Source: an uncultured Clostridia bacterium (GTDB lineage: Bacteria; Bacillota; Clostridia; TANB77; CAG-508). Taken from it: 61,717 nt of DNA. The first letter of the stretch is position 1. Each line of letters begins with the position of its first letter. Made by a program: the position numbers and the translations under genes. The notes under the pieces were generated by a model. It made no database searches and was not told the origin of the DNA. It saw only the letters and a list, made by a program, of their open reading frames with translations. Of the stretch, positions 45,844-55,800 are shown one piece after another. The stretch lies in contig CAKPQL010000007.1 in assembly GCA_934178555.1 (NCBI GenBank), forward strand, positions 1 to 61,717, given 5' to 3'.

Positions 45844-46473
45844 ATGGTTAGCGAATTTGATGTTTTAAATTTTTTTGAAGACTGTCGTAGCAACTGTTCC
45901 AGGATGCAAGACAAGCATTTTGACAAAGGAAAAATTATTACAACATATATAGAAAAAAGAAACCAAGTATGTATGTTACTAAGTGGTTCAGCTGATTTAA
46001 TCAGATATGATTACAATGGTAACAAAACTATAGTTGAGCATTTTATTCCAAAGGACATTTTTGGTGAAGTTTTTTATCATGTTAATACAAATAACGAATT
46101 ATTTGTACTAGCAAAAGAAAATTCAGAAGTACTAATATTTAATTACATAGAAATGGAAGAAAAATGCAGAAAAAATTGCCCATTCCACCAAAAATTAATG
46201 AGTAACTTGCAAAATTTATTTTTAGATAAAATAGTAAATATGAATATTAGAATTGAAATTTTAAGCAAACGCTCTATTCGTGAAAAACTTATCACATATT
46301 TTTCTACACTCTCTACAAGACAAATGTCTAAAACATTTCTATTGCCTTTTTCGCTTACAGACTTAGCAGATTACTTAAGTGTAGATCGAAGTGCAATGAT
46401 GAGAGAATTAAAATTATTAAAAGAAGATGGATTTATAAAAAAGAATGGAAATAAAATAACTTTAGCATCTTAA
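45844..46473 (+). CDS. Crp/FNR-family regulator, putative anaerobic activator of nrdDG
   Basis: It has an N-terminal cyclic-nucleotide-type beta barrel (VCMLLSGSADLIRYDYNG ... FIPKDIFGEV) and a C-terminal winged HTH (LTDLADYLSVDRSAMMRELKLLKEDGFI). Cysteine pairs DCRSNC and KCRKNC could bind an iron-sulfur cluster, as oxygen sensing in FNR requires. I use ATG 45844 after GGAGGT. The operator overlaps its own -35 and sits at the activator position of two nrdD promoters, so it probably activates nrdDG and represses itself. Confidence 0.85.
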   Translation: MVSEFDVLNFFEDCRSNCSRMQDKHFDKGKIITTYIEKRNQVCMLLSGSADLIRYDYNGNKTIVEHFIPKDIFGEVFYHVNTNNELFVLAKENSEVLIFNYIEMEEKCRKNCPFHQKLMSNLQNLFLDKIVNMNIRIEILSKRSIREKLITYFSTLSTRQMSKTFLLPFSLTDLADYLSVDRSAMMRELKLLKEDGFIKKNGNKITLAS

Positions 46474-46510
46474 AAAGACATAGTCGTTTACTACTATGTC
46501 TTTTCTATTT
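46472..46510. terminator. Bidirectional terminator
   Basis: AAAAAGACATAG pairs with CTATGTCTTTT between the convergent regulator and lepA genes. Confidence 0.8.
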
Positions 46511-48321
46511 TACTCCTCATCATCAAGCTTTAGTACACTTAAAAATGCCTCTTGAGGAATTTCTACATTACCTATTTGTCTCATTTTCTTTTTACCTTTT
46601 TTCTGTTTTTCTAATAGTTTTTTCTTTCTTGTTATATCTCCCCCATAGCATTTAGCAAGCACATCTTTTCTCATAGCAGATATTGTTTCTCTAGCTATTA
46701 TCTTTCCACCTACAACTGCTTGCAATGGAATCTCAAATAATTGTCTTGGTATTACTGTTTTTAATTTCTCTGCCATTTTTCTTCCTCTTGTATATGCAGA
46801 ATCCTTATGTACAATAAAAGATAATGCATCTACTGGCTCATTATTTATATGAATATCTAATTTTACAAGTTCTGATTTTCTGTATTCTTTAAATTCATAA
46901 TCAAATGAAGCATAACCTTTTGTTTTAGATTTTAATGTATCAAAGAAATCATATATAATTTCATTCAAAGGCAATTCATATTCTAATATTACTCTTGACT
47001 CATCTAAGTATTTCATGTCTAAATATGTTCCTCTTCTATTTTGACATATCTCCATAACATTTCCTACAAATTCCTTTGGTAGCATAATTTCAGCCCTTAC
47101 AATTGGTTCTTCTATATAACTTACTTCCTGCGTTGGAGGTAAATCTACTGGATTATATAATTCCATTACCTCTCCATTAGTTTTATGAACTTTATATATA
47201 ACAGAAGGAGCTGTCGTTATAAGAGCTAAATCGAATTCTCTTTCTAACCTTTCTTGTATTATTTCCAAATGAAGTAAACCTAAAAATCCACATCTAAATC
47301 CAAAGCCTAATGCTATTGATGTCTCTGGTTCATAATTTAGAGCAGCATCGTTTAGTTTTAATTTTTCCAATGCAGTTTTTAAATTCTCATATTCACTTCC
47401 ATCTAATGGATACAAACCACAATATACCATAGAATTAGCCTTTTTGTATCCTGGTAAAGGTTCTAATGCTGGATTACTAGTTAATGTAATTGTATCTCCT
47501 ACATGCAAATCTGAAACGTTTTTTATACTAGCCGCAATATATCCAACTTCTCCAGCAGATAATTTTTCTGCTGGTCTATATGTTCCTGGTTCTAAATATC
47601 CAACTTCTGTTACAACAAATTTTTTATTTGTTGCCATAAATAATATCTCATCTCCAACCTTAACAGAACCAGTTTTTACTCTTACATAGCTTACTGCACC
47701 TTTATAATTGTCATAAAATGAGTCAAATATTAAGCATTTTAATGGTTCATTTATATCTCCAACAGGTGGCTTAAATTCAGTTATTATTCTTTCTAGAACT
47801 TGATCTACATTTAAGCCAGATTTAGCAGAAATACAAGGTGCATCATCTGCTGGAATTCCAATTATATCTTCTATCTCTTTTTTTATTTCCTCTGGTCTTG
47901 CATTTGGTAAATCAACCTTATTTATTACTGGTAAAATATCTAAGTTATTATCTAATGCTAAATATACATTAGCAAGCGTTTGAGCTTCTATTCCTTGGCT
48001 CGCATCTACCACTAAAATAGCACCTTCACAAGCAGCTAAGCTTCTAGAAACTTCATAATTAAAATCTACATGTCCAGGTGTATCTATTAAATTAAATATA
48101 TATTTCTGTCCATTTTTTGCCGTATATTCCATTCTAACAGCTTGTGCTTTTATCGTTATTCCTCTTTCACGCTCTAAATCCATATTATCTAGCACTTGAC
48201 TTTCCATTTCTCTTTTAGAAAGTACTCCTGTCATTTCTATTAATCTGTCTGCTAATGTCGATTTTCCATGGTCTATATGGGCTATTATACTAAAATTTCT
48301 TATATTTTCTTGCTTGTACAA
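46510..48321 (-). CDS. lepA: Elongation factor 4
   Basis: This GTPase promotes back-translocation or late ribosome assembly. IAHIDHGKSTLADRL is the P-loop, DTPGHVDF the G3 motif and NKVDLPNA the G4 motif; the LepA-specific C-terminal domain ends RQIGNVEIPQEAFLSVLKLD. 603 aa. It starts with TTG 48321, nine bases after AGGAG. Confidence 0.97.
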   Translation of the reverse strand: MYKQENIRNFSIIAHIDHGKSTLADRLIEMTGVLSKREMESQVLDNMDLERERGITIKAQAVRMEYTAKNGQKYIFNLIDTPGHVDFNYEVSRSLAACEGAILVVDASQGIEAQTLANVYLALDNNLDILPVINKVDLPNARPEEIKKEIEDIIGIPADDAPCISAKSGLNVDQVLERIITEFKPPVGDINEPLKCLIFDSFYDNYKGAVSYVRVKTGSVKVGDEILFMATNKKFVVTEVGYLEPGTYRPAEKLSAGEVGYIAASIKNVSDLHVGDTITLTSNPALEPLPGYKKANSMVYCGLYPLDGSEYENLKTALEKLKLNDAALNYEPETSIALGFGFRCGFLGLLHLEIIQERLEREFDLALITTAPSVIYKVHKTNGEVMELYNPVDLPPTQEVSYIEEPIVRAEIMLPKEFVGNVMEICQNRRGTYLDMKYLDESRVILEYELPLNEIIYDFFDTLKSKTKGYASFDYEFKEYRKSELVKLDIHINNEPVDALSFIVHKDSAYTRGRKMAEKLKTVIPRQLFEIPLQAVVGGKIIARETISAMRKDVLAKCYGGDITRKKKLLEKQKKGKKKMRQIGNVEIPQEAFLSVLKLDDEE

Positions 48322-48340
48322 CTTTCATTCTCCTATCTGT

Positions 48341-48889
48341 TTAACTATTTTCACAACAATACTTATTATATAGTTCCTTCGTATTTGACTTTGTTATAGT
48401 TTTGTTTATTCCATTTTTGCTTATTTGCAAATAAACTTCCTCCAGTAAATTCTTTATTCTTTCATTTGCAGGAGCTGTTTTTCTTTTATTTCTCCAATAT
48501 TCTATCTGACTATTGGGAGTCCATTCTTTTCCTTTATAAACTAATCCTGCAGCAATTCCATCACATATCATCTCTACTGTATATTTATATGGAATTATTG
48601 GATATTTATCTGGGGCTTCTAAGTCACTCCAATATTCTACGTGATGTTTATTTCTTCCCTTATGATGTAGCCAAGCTTTTGAATATCCTTGTATATTCCT
48701 AGCTACAGGAATTGGGCTTTTTCTTCCTCCTTGATAAAATTTAGCAGATTCTATAAATTCTGTTGGAGAATATTTAGATAAATCATGCACTAATCCTCTC
48801 CAAGGTATACCAGCTCTACAACATAATTTAAATACTATCCATTTATGTTTTGTTATTGTACAAAAATGTCCCCAATAATTCTTTAACAT
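48341..48889 (-). CDS. DUF5662-like protein
   Basis: RGLVHDLSKYSPTEF (HD-type metal pair), HHKGRNKHHVEYW and KYTVEMICDGIAAG match the DUF5662 family found in Firmicutes and phages; the biochemical role is unknown. 182 aa; ATG 48889 after AGGAGGAG. It lies 20 bp before lepA and may be co-transcribed with it. Confidence 0.8.
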   Translation of the reverse strand: MLKNYWGHFCTITKHKWIVFKLCCRAGIPWRGLVHDLSKYSPTEFIESAKFYQGGRKSPIPVARNIQGYSKAWLHHKGRNKHHVEYWSDLEAPDKYPIIPYKYTVEMICDGIAAGLVYKGKEWTPNSQIEYWRNKRKTAPANERIKNLLEEVYLQISKNGINKTITKSNTKELYNKYCCENS

Positions 48890-48962
48890 AAACTCCTCCT
48901 GTACATCTAAAATTACTATTCTATTATAGCATATGTACTAACATTTTCAAGAGTAATCTTTT

Positions 48963-48996
48963 AGAAAAAACAGCCCTATTATAGAGCTGTCTTTTT
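48963..48996 (-). terminator. Terminator after the 120-aa orphan gene
   Basis: AGACAGCTC and GGGCTGTTTTTT pair on the minus strand. Confidence 0.75.
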
Positions 48997-49002
48997 CTAA
49001 CC

Positions 49003-49365
49003 TTACTTCTTATAAACTGTAAAGCACGGTGCACCTTTATGCCTTGTTTTAATAGAAATGCCATACTTTTCGCAGGAAATTTCTTTTTCCATTTTCACTG
49101 CAAACTGATTATTCTGCCAAAAACTTGGATATTGATATGGCAAATTATCACATATTGATAATTCCTTTCTCTCATCCTCAAAAAAGATAGTTATTTTTCC
49201 GTCGTCAAGACCCATTAAATGCATCTTCTTAACTGTAGGATTTTGTTCCATTTTTTCTATGTACATCATACATATCTTTCTAAATGGTTTCCAACTAATC
49301 CTTTTGTTTTTACTCCGTATCAATTCCCAATTTTCGCTTGTACCAGGAAGCGAATAATAATCCAT
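49003..49365 (-). CDS. Orphan hypothetical protein, 120 aa
   Basis: A basic, Lys-rich soluble protein with no recognised domain. ATG 49365 follows AAGGAGG. Its own promoter (TTGACC 49461-49456, 17-bp spacer, TATAAT 49438-49433) and terminator make it a single-gene unit. It has an in-frame CGG at Arg 17; a +1 shift there would end the product about 17 codons later. Base composition is unlike its neighbours. Confidence 0.6.
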   Translation of the reverse strand: MDYYSLPGTSENWELIRSKNKRISWKPFRKICMMYIEKMEQNPTVKKMHLMGLDDGKITIFFEDERKELSICDNLPYQYPSFWQNNQFAVKMEKEISCEKYGISIKTRHKGAPCFTVYKK

Positions 49366-49432
49366 AAAACCTCCTTGTCCTACATGGACTGTTGTAAGTT
49401 TATTCTAAATGTTTCTTAAGAACATAGAAAAT

Positions 49433-49461
49433 ATTATACCATCTTTATTATATTAGGTCAA
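49433..49461 (-). promoter_or_regulatory. Promoter of the 120-aa orphan gene
   Basis: TTGACC, a 17-bp spacer and TATAAT on the minus strand, back to back with mutS2. Confidence 0.7.
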
Positions 49462-49537
49462 TTGATAAAAACATTATTAAAAAAGTTGATTTTTAAGCAT
49501 TTTTATGGAATAATATATATTTATATGGAGGTTTATT

Positions 49538-51871
49538 ATGGACTTAGAAAAGCTAGAATTTAACAAAGTATTAAATATTTTAAATGAATATACACACACC
49601 TATATTGGTAAGGAATTAGTTAATTCATTAACCCCTTCTACCGATAAAACTATAGTAAAACAACTATTAAGTGAAACAACAGAAGCAACAATACTTATAT
49701 TACGAAAAGGAAATGCTCCAATATCACAAATAGAAAATATAAATATTATATTAAAAAAATTAGATTCAAATGGTATTTTATCAGCTAAGGATTTATTAGA
49801 TATAGCACACATTTTAAAAATATCTAGAGAACTAAAAGAATATTTTTCTTCTAGTTTAGGTAAAACAGATGAACCTTTCCCAAATTTAGAAAAATATTTC
49901 ATAAATCTATACACCAACAAAACAATAGAAAATAAAATATTTTCATCAATAATAGATGAAAATACAATAGATGACAATGCATCTCCAATACTAAAAACAA
50001 TTAGAAAAAACATCCATAGAACCGAATTAGATATACGTAACAAACTAACATCTCTTTTACAATCAAAATATATACAAGAAAAAGTTATTACTATAAAAAA
50101 CGGTAGATACGTTATTCCTGTAAAACAAGAATATCGTTCTTCTGTTAATGGTTTTATTCATGACATATCTGCTACTGGAGCAACTGTTTTTATAGAGCCA
50201 ATGTCTGTATTCGATTTAAATAATAAAATCAGTAATCTAAAATCAGACGAAATAATAGAAATAGAAAAAATATTACAAAATTTATCTTCATTGCTATATA
50301 ACTATACAAACGAATTAGGTCTAACGTCTTCAACAATAGGGGTTTTGGATTTTATATTTGCCAAAGCCAAATATGGAATTTCCATAAATGGTGTAGAACC
50401 AATTATTAACGATAAAAAATATATTAATTTAATAAAAGCAAGACATCCACTTATAGATAAAAGCCATGTTGTTCCTATAAATGTTCATTTAGGTAAAGAT
50501 TTTTCTCATCTTATTATCACTGGTCCAAATACAGGAGGAAAAACAGTTACTTTAAAAACTGTTGGACTATTATCTGCAATGGCAATGAGTGGAATGTATA
50601 TTCCAGCTGAAGAAAAAAGTAGTATATACGTATTTGATAATATATTTGCAGATATTGGAGACGAACAAAGCATACAAGAATCATTAAGTACATTTTCTGC
50701 ACATATGGTAAACATCATTAATATAATAAATTCAGCAACAGAAAATAGCTTAGTTTTACTAGATGAAGTTGGTTCTGGTACAGACCCTATAGAAGGAGCA
50801 AATTTGGCAATTAGTATTTTAGACTATTTATACAAAAATGGCTCTCTAACACTTGCAACAACTCACTATACCGAAATAAAAAATTATGCCTTAGTTACAG
50901 ATGGATATGAAAATGCAAGTTGCGAATTTGATATAGAAAAATTGCAACCTACATATAGGTTAATTATAGGTGTACCCGGAAAAAGTAATGCTTTTGCAAT
51001 ATGCAAAAAATTAGGATTAGATGATAAAATATTGAACAATGCAAAAAGCTTAATTAATACTACATCAGTAAGCATTGAAGATTTATTAAAAAATATTTAT
51101 GATGATAAATTAGAAATTGAAATAGAAAAAGAAAAAATTTTAGAAAAATCTAAACAAATAGATGAATTGAAAAAGAACTTAGAAAAAGACAACTCAGAAT
51201 TATTAGAACAAGAAAAGCAAATAATTAATAATGCTAAATTTGAAGCTAAAAACATTATTTTAGACGCTAAAGAAACTGCTGATTCTATAATAAAAGAATT
51301 AAATGATACTGTATCTTTGAAGAATGCAAATCATCTTCGTAACGAATTAAATGAAAAACTAAATGAAACCAAAATAAGCGAAACTTCTAACGAAAATATT
51401 GGCATAGATAAAGGTGAAATAACTTTAGGAATGAATGTATATATACCAACACTAAACCAAACAGGTATTGTTATAACTCTTCCTAACAAATCAAATCAAG
51501 TACAGTTGCAAATTGGAAATGCAAAAATGAATTTTGATATAAAAAAATTAATTAAATCAAATAAACCTGCTATAAACACACACACTACATTGCCAAAATC
51601 TACTCATACGCCAAACAAATCTATGAAAATTTCTAGTGAAATTAATGTTATAGGTCTTAATGTTGATGAGGCTCTTCCTATTATAGATAAGTATTTAGAT
51701 GACTGTGCCCTATCCAATTTACCAACTGTACGAATTGTTCATGGTAAAGGAACTGGTGCTTTAAGAAAAGGAATTCATAATTTTTTAAAATCTCACCCAC
51801 ATGTAAAATCATACAGATTAGGTACTTTCGGTGAAGGTGAAATGGGAGTAACTATAGTTGAATTAAGTTAA
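49538..51871 (+). CDS. mutS2: Endonuclease MutS2
   Basis: MutS2 suppresses recombination or rescues collided ribosomes. It has the MutS core/lever helices, Walker A TGPNTGGKTVTLKTVG, Walker B LVLLDEVGSGTDP, a long coiled coil (residues 520-620), a KOW-like region, and a C-terminal Smr domain with VIGLNVDEA, VRIVHGKGTGALRKGI and LGTFGEGEMGVTIVEL. 777 aa; ATG 49538 after GGAGG. No in-frame CGG. Confidence 0.96.
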   Translation: MDLEKLEFNKVLNILNEYTHTYIGKELVNSLTPSTDKTIVKQLLSETTEATILILRKGNAPISQIENINIILKKLDSNGILSAKDLLDIAHILKISRELKEYFSSSLGKTDEPFPNLEKYFINLYTNKTIENKIFSSIIDENTIDDNASPILKTIRKNIHRTELDIRNKLTSLLQSKYIQEKVITIKNGRYVIPVKQEYRSSVNGFIHDISATGATVFIEPMSVFDLNNKISNLKSDEIIEIEKILQNLSSLLYNYTNELGLTSSTIGVLDFIFAKAKYGISINGVEPIINDKKYINLIKARHPLIDKSHVVPINVHLGKDFSHLIITGPNTGGKTVTLKTVGLLSAMAMSGMYIPAEEKSSIYVFDNIFADIGDEQSIQESLSTFSAHMVNIINIINSATENSLVLLDEVGSGTDPIEGANLAISILDYLYKNGSLTLATTHYTEIKNYALVTDGYENASCEFDIEKLQPTYRLIIGVPGKSNAFAICKKLGLDDKILNNAKSLINTTSVSIEDLLKNIYDDKLEIEIEKEKILEKSKQIDELKKNLEKDNSELLEQEKQIINNAKFEAKNIILDAKETADSIIKELNDTVSLKNANHLRNELNEKLNETKISETSNENIGIDKGEITLGMNVYIPTLNQTGIVITLPNKSNQVQLQIGNAKMNFDIKKLIKSNKPAINTHTTLPKSTHTPNKSMKISSEINVIGLNVDEALPIIDKYLDDCALSNLPTVRIVHGKGTGALRKGIHNFLKSHPHVKSYRLGTFGEGEMGVTIVELS

Positions 51872-51873
51872 TC

Positions 51874-51902
51874 TTGATAATTATGTAAATTTTTGGTATA
51901 AT
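51874..51902 (+). promoter_or_regulatory. Promoter of the 103-aa orphan gene
   Basis: TTGATA, a 17-bp spacer and TATAAT. The spacer nearly matches that of the promoter at 3440, 48 kb away. Confidence 0.75.
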
Positions 51903-51946
51903 GTAATTGGCAAAATTCTTAAAAATAAAAGAAGGAGGTCATTTTT

Positions 51947-52255
51947 ATGACTGCTGCACAAATGGTTAGCTACACTACTTCACGGATTCTCAATAGCGGA
52001 ATCAGTTTTGACATCAAAACTACCGAAGTAAAAATAATTTATTTAGGTCAGTTAAAAAGCTCTCATTTCTTTGTGATGTCTCTTTCTCCTGTTGATGCTG
52101 TTAAATGTGTGAATGTAAAGCCTATTCAAAAGGTTGTTAAGTGTCTCGATGAGATAGGTTTTATAGACACTCATTGGACTCGTATCACAGAAGAAAACAA
52201 ATATTTATACTTTATGTATATTGATGACAAGAAAATGATTGAAATTCGTGGCTAA
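51947..52255 (+). CDS. Orphan hypothetical protein, 102 aa
   Basis: A small soluble protein with no recognised domain, behind AAGGAGG. It contains CGG at Arg 13 and more C/G at third positions than mutS2 next door. It is flanked by its own promoter and terminator. A +1 shift at the CGG would end translation about 16 codons later. Confidence 0.6.
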   Translation: MTAAQMVSYTTSRILNSGISFDIKTTEVKIIYLGQLKSSHFFVMSLSPVDAVKCVNVKPIQKVVKCLDEIGFIDTHWTRITEENKYLYFMYIDDKKMIEIRG

Positions 52256-52274
52256 ATCTTTTATTTTATTTTCC

Positions 52275-52305
52275 CCCTATCATTCCTTATGATAGGGGTT
52301 TTCTA
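52275..52305 (+). terminator. Terminator of the 102-aa orphan gene
   Basis: CCCCTATCAT pairs with ATGATAGGGG around TCCTT, followed by TTTTCT. Confidence 0.85.
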
Positions 52306-52307
52306 TT

Positions 52308-52336
52308 GCAATTTATTCATTAATTTGTTATAATTC
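52308..52336 (+). promoter_or_regulatory. Promoter of the 105-aa orphan gene
   Basis: TTGCAA (52308-52313), a 17-bp spacer and TATAAT (52331-52336), immediately after the preceding terminator. Confidence 0.7.
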
Positions 52337-52377
52337 TACTGTAAACATTATTAAACAAACTTTAGGAGGTTATTGTT

Positions 52378-52695
52378 ATGACTCAATATGATTTGGCATT
52401 TTCTATAGAGGCATTAATTCCTTACTTTTTCCCTGAAATAAAAAGCAAAAAAACAACTGATTGCGTTTTTATTGAATTTCGGAAAAATCGATTAATGTTT
52501 TCCATCACTTTTTACACGGAATCCTTCAATTGCTCTAATTTTGAAGGTAAACTCAAAAAGCTAAACAGCTTTTTAAAAATGGATGGAATTTCCTCATTAG
52601 ACGACTTAATACGACATGAAACAGATGAAGAAAAAGACAGCATAACCTACTATTATAAAATCCCCTTAAATCTCGCACAGGGATTTTCAGATTGA
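52378..52695 (+). CDS. Orphan hypothetical protein, 105 aa
   Basis: A small soluble protein with no recognised domain. ATG 52378 follows TAGGAGG. In-frame CGG at Arg 35 is followed by CGA at residue 38. It lies in tandem with the 102-aa gene but has its own promoter and terminator. A +1 shift at CGG would give a stop four codons on. Confidence 0.6.
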   Translation: MTQYDLAFSIEALIPYFFPEIKSKKTTDCVFIEFRKNRLMFSITFYTESFNCSNFEGKLKKLNSFLKMDGISSLDDLIRHETDEEKDSITYYYKIPLNLAQGFSD

Positions 52696-52702
52696 TTTGT
52701 TT

Positions 52703-52737
52703 AATCCGCCTAAACTTTATTGTTTGGCGGATTTTTT
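52703..52737 (+). terminator. Terminator of the 105-aa orphan gene
   Basis: AATCCGCC pairs with GGCGGATT and is followed by T6. Confidence 0.85.
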
Positions 52738-52789
52738 CATTATAAATAACTTATAACAATATATTACACTATTGTTATAAGACGATTAC

Positions 52790-52828
52790 AAAAAATTATC
52801 ACCCACTTATAATGGGTGATAATTTTTC
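52790..52828 (-). terminator. Terminator of the repeat-protein gene
   Basis: ATTATCACCC pairs with GGGTGATAAT, with a T-rich tail on the minus strand. A second inverted repeat, CTTATAACAAT/ATTGTTATAAG, lies at 52750-52782. Confidence 0.75.
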
Positions 52829-55800
52829 TATGATCTTAACTTATATTTACTTGCCCAGAATCCACTTAATTGTATTACTTTAGTAGAATTGTTTGGATCC
52901 TCCCATGTAAATGCTTCTGGTATCGTGTATCCTTCATCTGCTGTTTCTTTTGTTTTTGGTATCAATATTGCTTTAACTCTTTGTGCTGAAGAATCAGACA
53001 TATATTCATACCTTGGTATCCATGTAAAATAATTTGTATAACCATCATTTATTGTTACTATATTTGCCCATTTTTGTTCCGCATAATCATACCAAATTCC
53101 ATTTATTTTACTTACATCTACTTTTCCAGATATCAATGCTCCCTCACTACTTATTTGTGCATCACTTGAAAGTACGCTTCTTAAAGTTTGTGTTTTATCC
53201 TCATTTCCAGAGCTATCATAAGTTACTATATATGTCGTATCTACCATAAATCCTGTTAAATCTGGCGGCTCTAGTTCTTGTACCACTACTTCTGTAGCCA
53301 TTCCTGCTACAATTCCTTTTAAGCTATTCCATTGCACTACTTCTATTGCATAAGTACCTGGTTCTGTTACTGTAAATGTATATTCATCTGATATCGCAAT
53401 ATCAGTTGATATTCTCTTTCCATCTTTTATTAAATATAGCTTATATGTTATCGAACTGTCTTCTGCTATTATGTTACTTACCCTTATTTTGTTTGTTCCT
53501 ACTGCAACAGTTGCATTTAATCTGCATGTAGAATCATCTCTTAATTTATATTTACTTGCCCAAAATCCACTTAACTGTATTACTTGACTAGAATCATTTG
53601 GATCTTCCCATGTAAATGCTTCTGGTATTGCATATCCTTCATCTGCCTCTTTTACATTTTTTGATATAAATTGTACATTTGTTTTTTCATTTGCAGTATC
53701 TAATTTATATTCATACCTTGGTATCCATACATAATATAGTTCGTTTCCATTCTCTCTTACCACTATATTTGCCCATTGTTGATTATCATAATCATACCAG
53801 TCAGATGGTGCTTCTTCCCCTATAGGTACATAACTTTCTTTCTCTCCTAAAGCATTATAAGTTACATAGTAAGTTAAGTTTTTATTAAATCCTGTTAAAT
53901 CTGGCTTTTCTGGTTCTACTCTTTCTAATACCGTTACCTGATTTGCTATCGCTTGTATTTTAGTTCCTGCACTATCTTTTACAATTATATTTACTGCATA
54001 ATTACCTGCTGGAACATTTTTAAATGTGTAATTGCCTGTTATTGTTATTGGATTTGTTCCTTCCACATATTTTCCTGTTGTATCATCATATACTATTCTT
54101 TTTCCATCTTTTATTAAATATGCTTCATATACATAATTTGTTCCTATTGTTGCTACTACATTTGTTATTCTAACTACTCCACTTCCTCCAGATATATCTG
54201 GGCTATATGTTGAACCTTCTCTTAACTTATACTTACTTGCCCAAAATCCACTTAATTGTATTACCTTAGAAGAATCATTTGGATCTTCCCATGTAAATGC
54301 CTCTGGTATTGTGTATCCTGGATCTGCTGTTTCTTTTGTTACTGGTATTATTTCAGCTTTTACTTTTTCTGCTGATGAATTTGCTACATACTGATATCTT
54401 GGTATCCATACATAGTAATTTTCATTTCCATTATCCCTTACCACTATATTTGCCCATTTCTGTTCACTATAATCAAACCAATTTTCAGGTGGATTTTCTC
54501 CTATTGGGGTAGTACTATCTTCTATTCCATTTTCATCATATGCTACATAGAAAGTAGTATTTTTATTAAATTCAGATAAATCTACTTCCACCTTTATTAG
54601 TGATACTTCTGTTGAATATCCAGCTAACATTATTCCATTGCTATCTCTTGCTATTATACTTATTGAATAAGTTCCATCTTTCAAATCTCTAAATGAACAT
54701 CCTGTATCCGTCGTTTTTTCTATTTTTATTACTTTTCCATCTTTAATTAGGCTAATTTCATAAGATGAAACTCCTGATATTTTAGGGTTAATTCCACTTA
54801 CTTTTATATTAGTTTCTCCAGCTGTTACATTTGCTTCTAACCTATATGTCACATCGTCCCTTAATTTATATTTACTTGCCCAGAATCCACTTAATTGTAT
54901 TACTTTAGAATCATCATTTGGATCCTCCCATGTAAATGCCTCTGGTATTGCATATCCTTCATCTACTGTTTCTTTATCTGTTGGTATGAATTGTACATTC
55001 GTTTTTTCATTTGCAGTATCTAATTTGTATTCATACCTTGGTATCCATGTATAATAACTTTCCATTCCATTTTGTCTTACTACAATATTTGCCCACTGTT
55101 GGCTATCATAGTCATACCAGTCAGATGGTGCATCTTCTCCTACTGGAATAGAGCTATCTTCATTTCCATTTTCATCATATGTAACATAATATGTTAGATT
55201 TTGATTAAAGCTTGAAGTATCTGGTTTATTAGGTTCTATTCTTTCTAATACCGTTACTTGATTTGCTACCGCTTGTATCTTAGTTCCTGTACTATCTTTT
55301 ACAATTATATTTACTGCATAATTACCTGCTGGAACATTTTTAAATGTGTAATTGCCTGTTATTGTTATTGGATTTGTTCCTTCTATATATTCTCCTGTTT
55401 CTTCATCATATACTATTCTTTTTCCATCTTTTATTAAATATGCCTCATATACATAATTTGTTCCTATTGTTGCTACTACATTTGTTATTCTAACTACTCC
55501 ACTTCCTCCAGTTATATCTGGGCTATATGTTGAACCTTCTCTTAACTTATACTTACTTGCCCAAAATCCTGTTAATTGTATTACATTATTTTCATCTTCT
55601 GGGTCTTCCCATGTAAATGCTTCTGGTAATTTATATTCTGTATCATTTAAGTTAACCATTTTCCCTGTTTCTGGTTCTTCCCACATATTCTCTAAATCTA
55701 CAAATTTTGCATCTACACTTTCATCATCTCTTAATTTATACATATATCTTGGTATCCATACATAGTAATTCTCGTTTCCATTATCCCTTACTACTATGTT

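Noticed and set aside
51947..52255. +1 reading at the CGG of the orphan gene
   Set aside because: The shifted frame stops after about 16 codons, while zero frame is open to a stop just before a clean terminator.
52750..52782. CTTATAACAAT inverted repeat as an insertion-sequence end
   Set aside because: No transposase or target duplication is nearby; it is more likely a hairpin between convergent genes.
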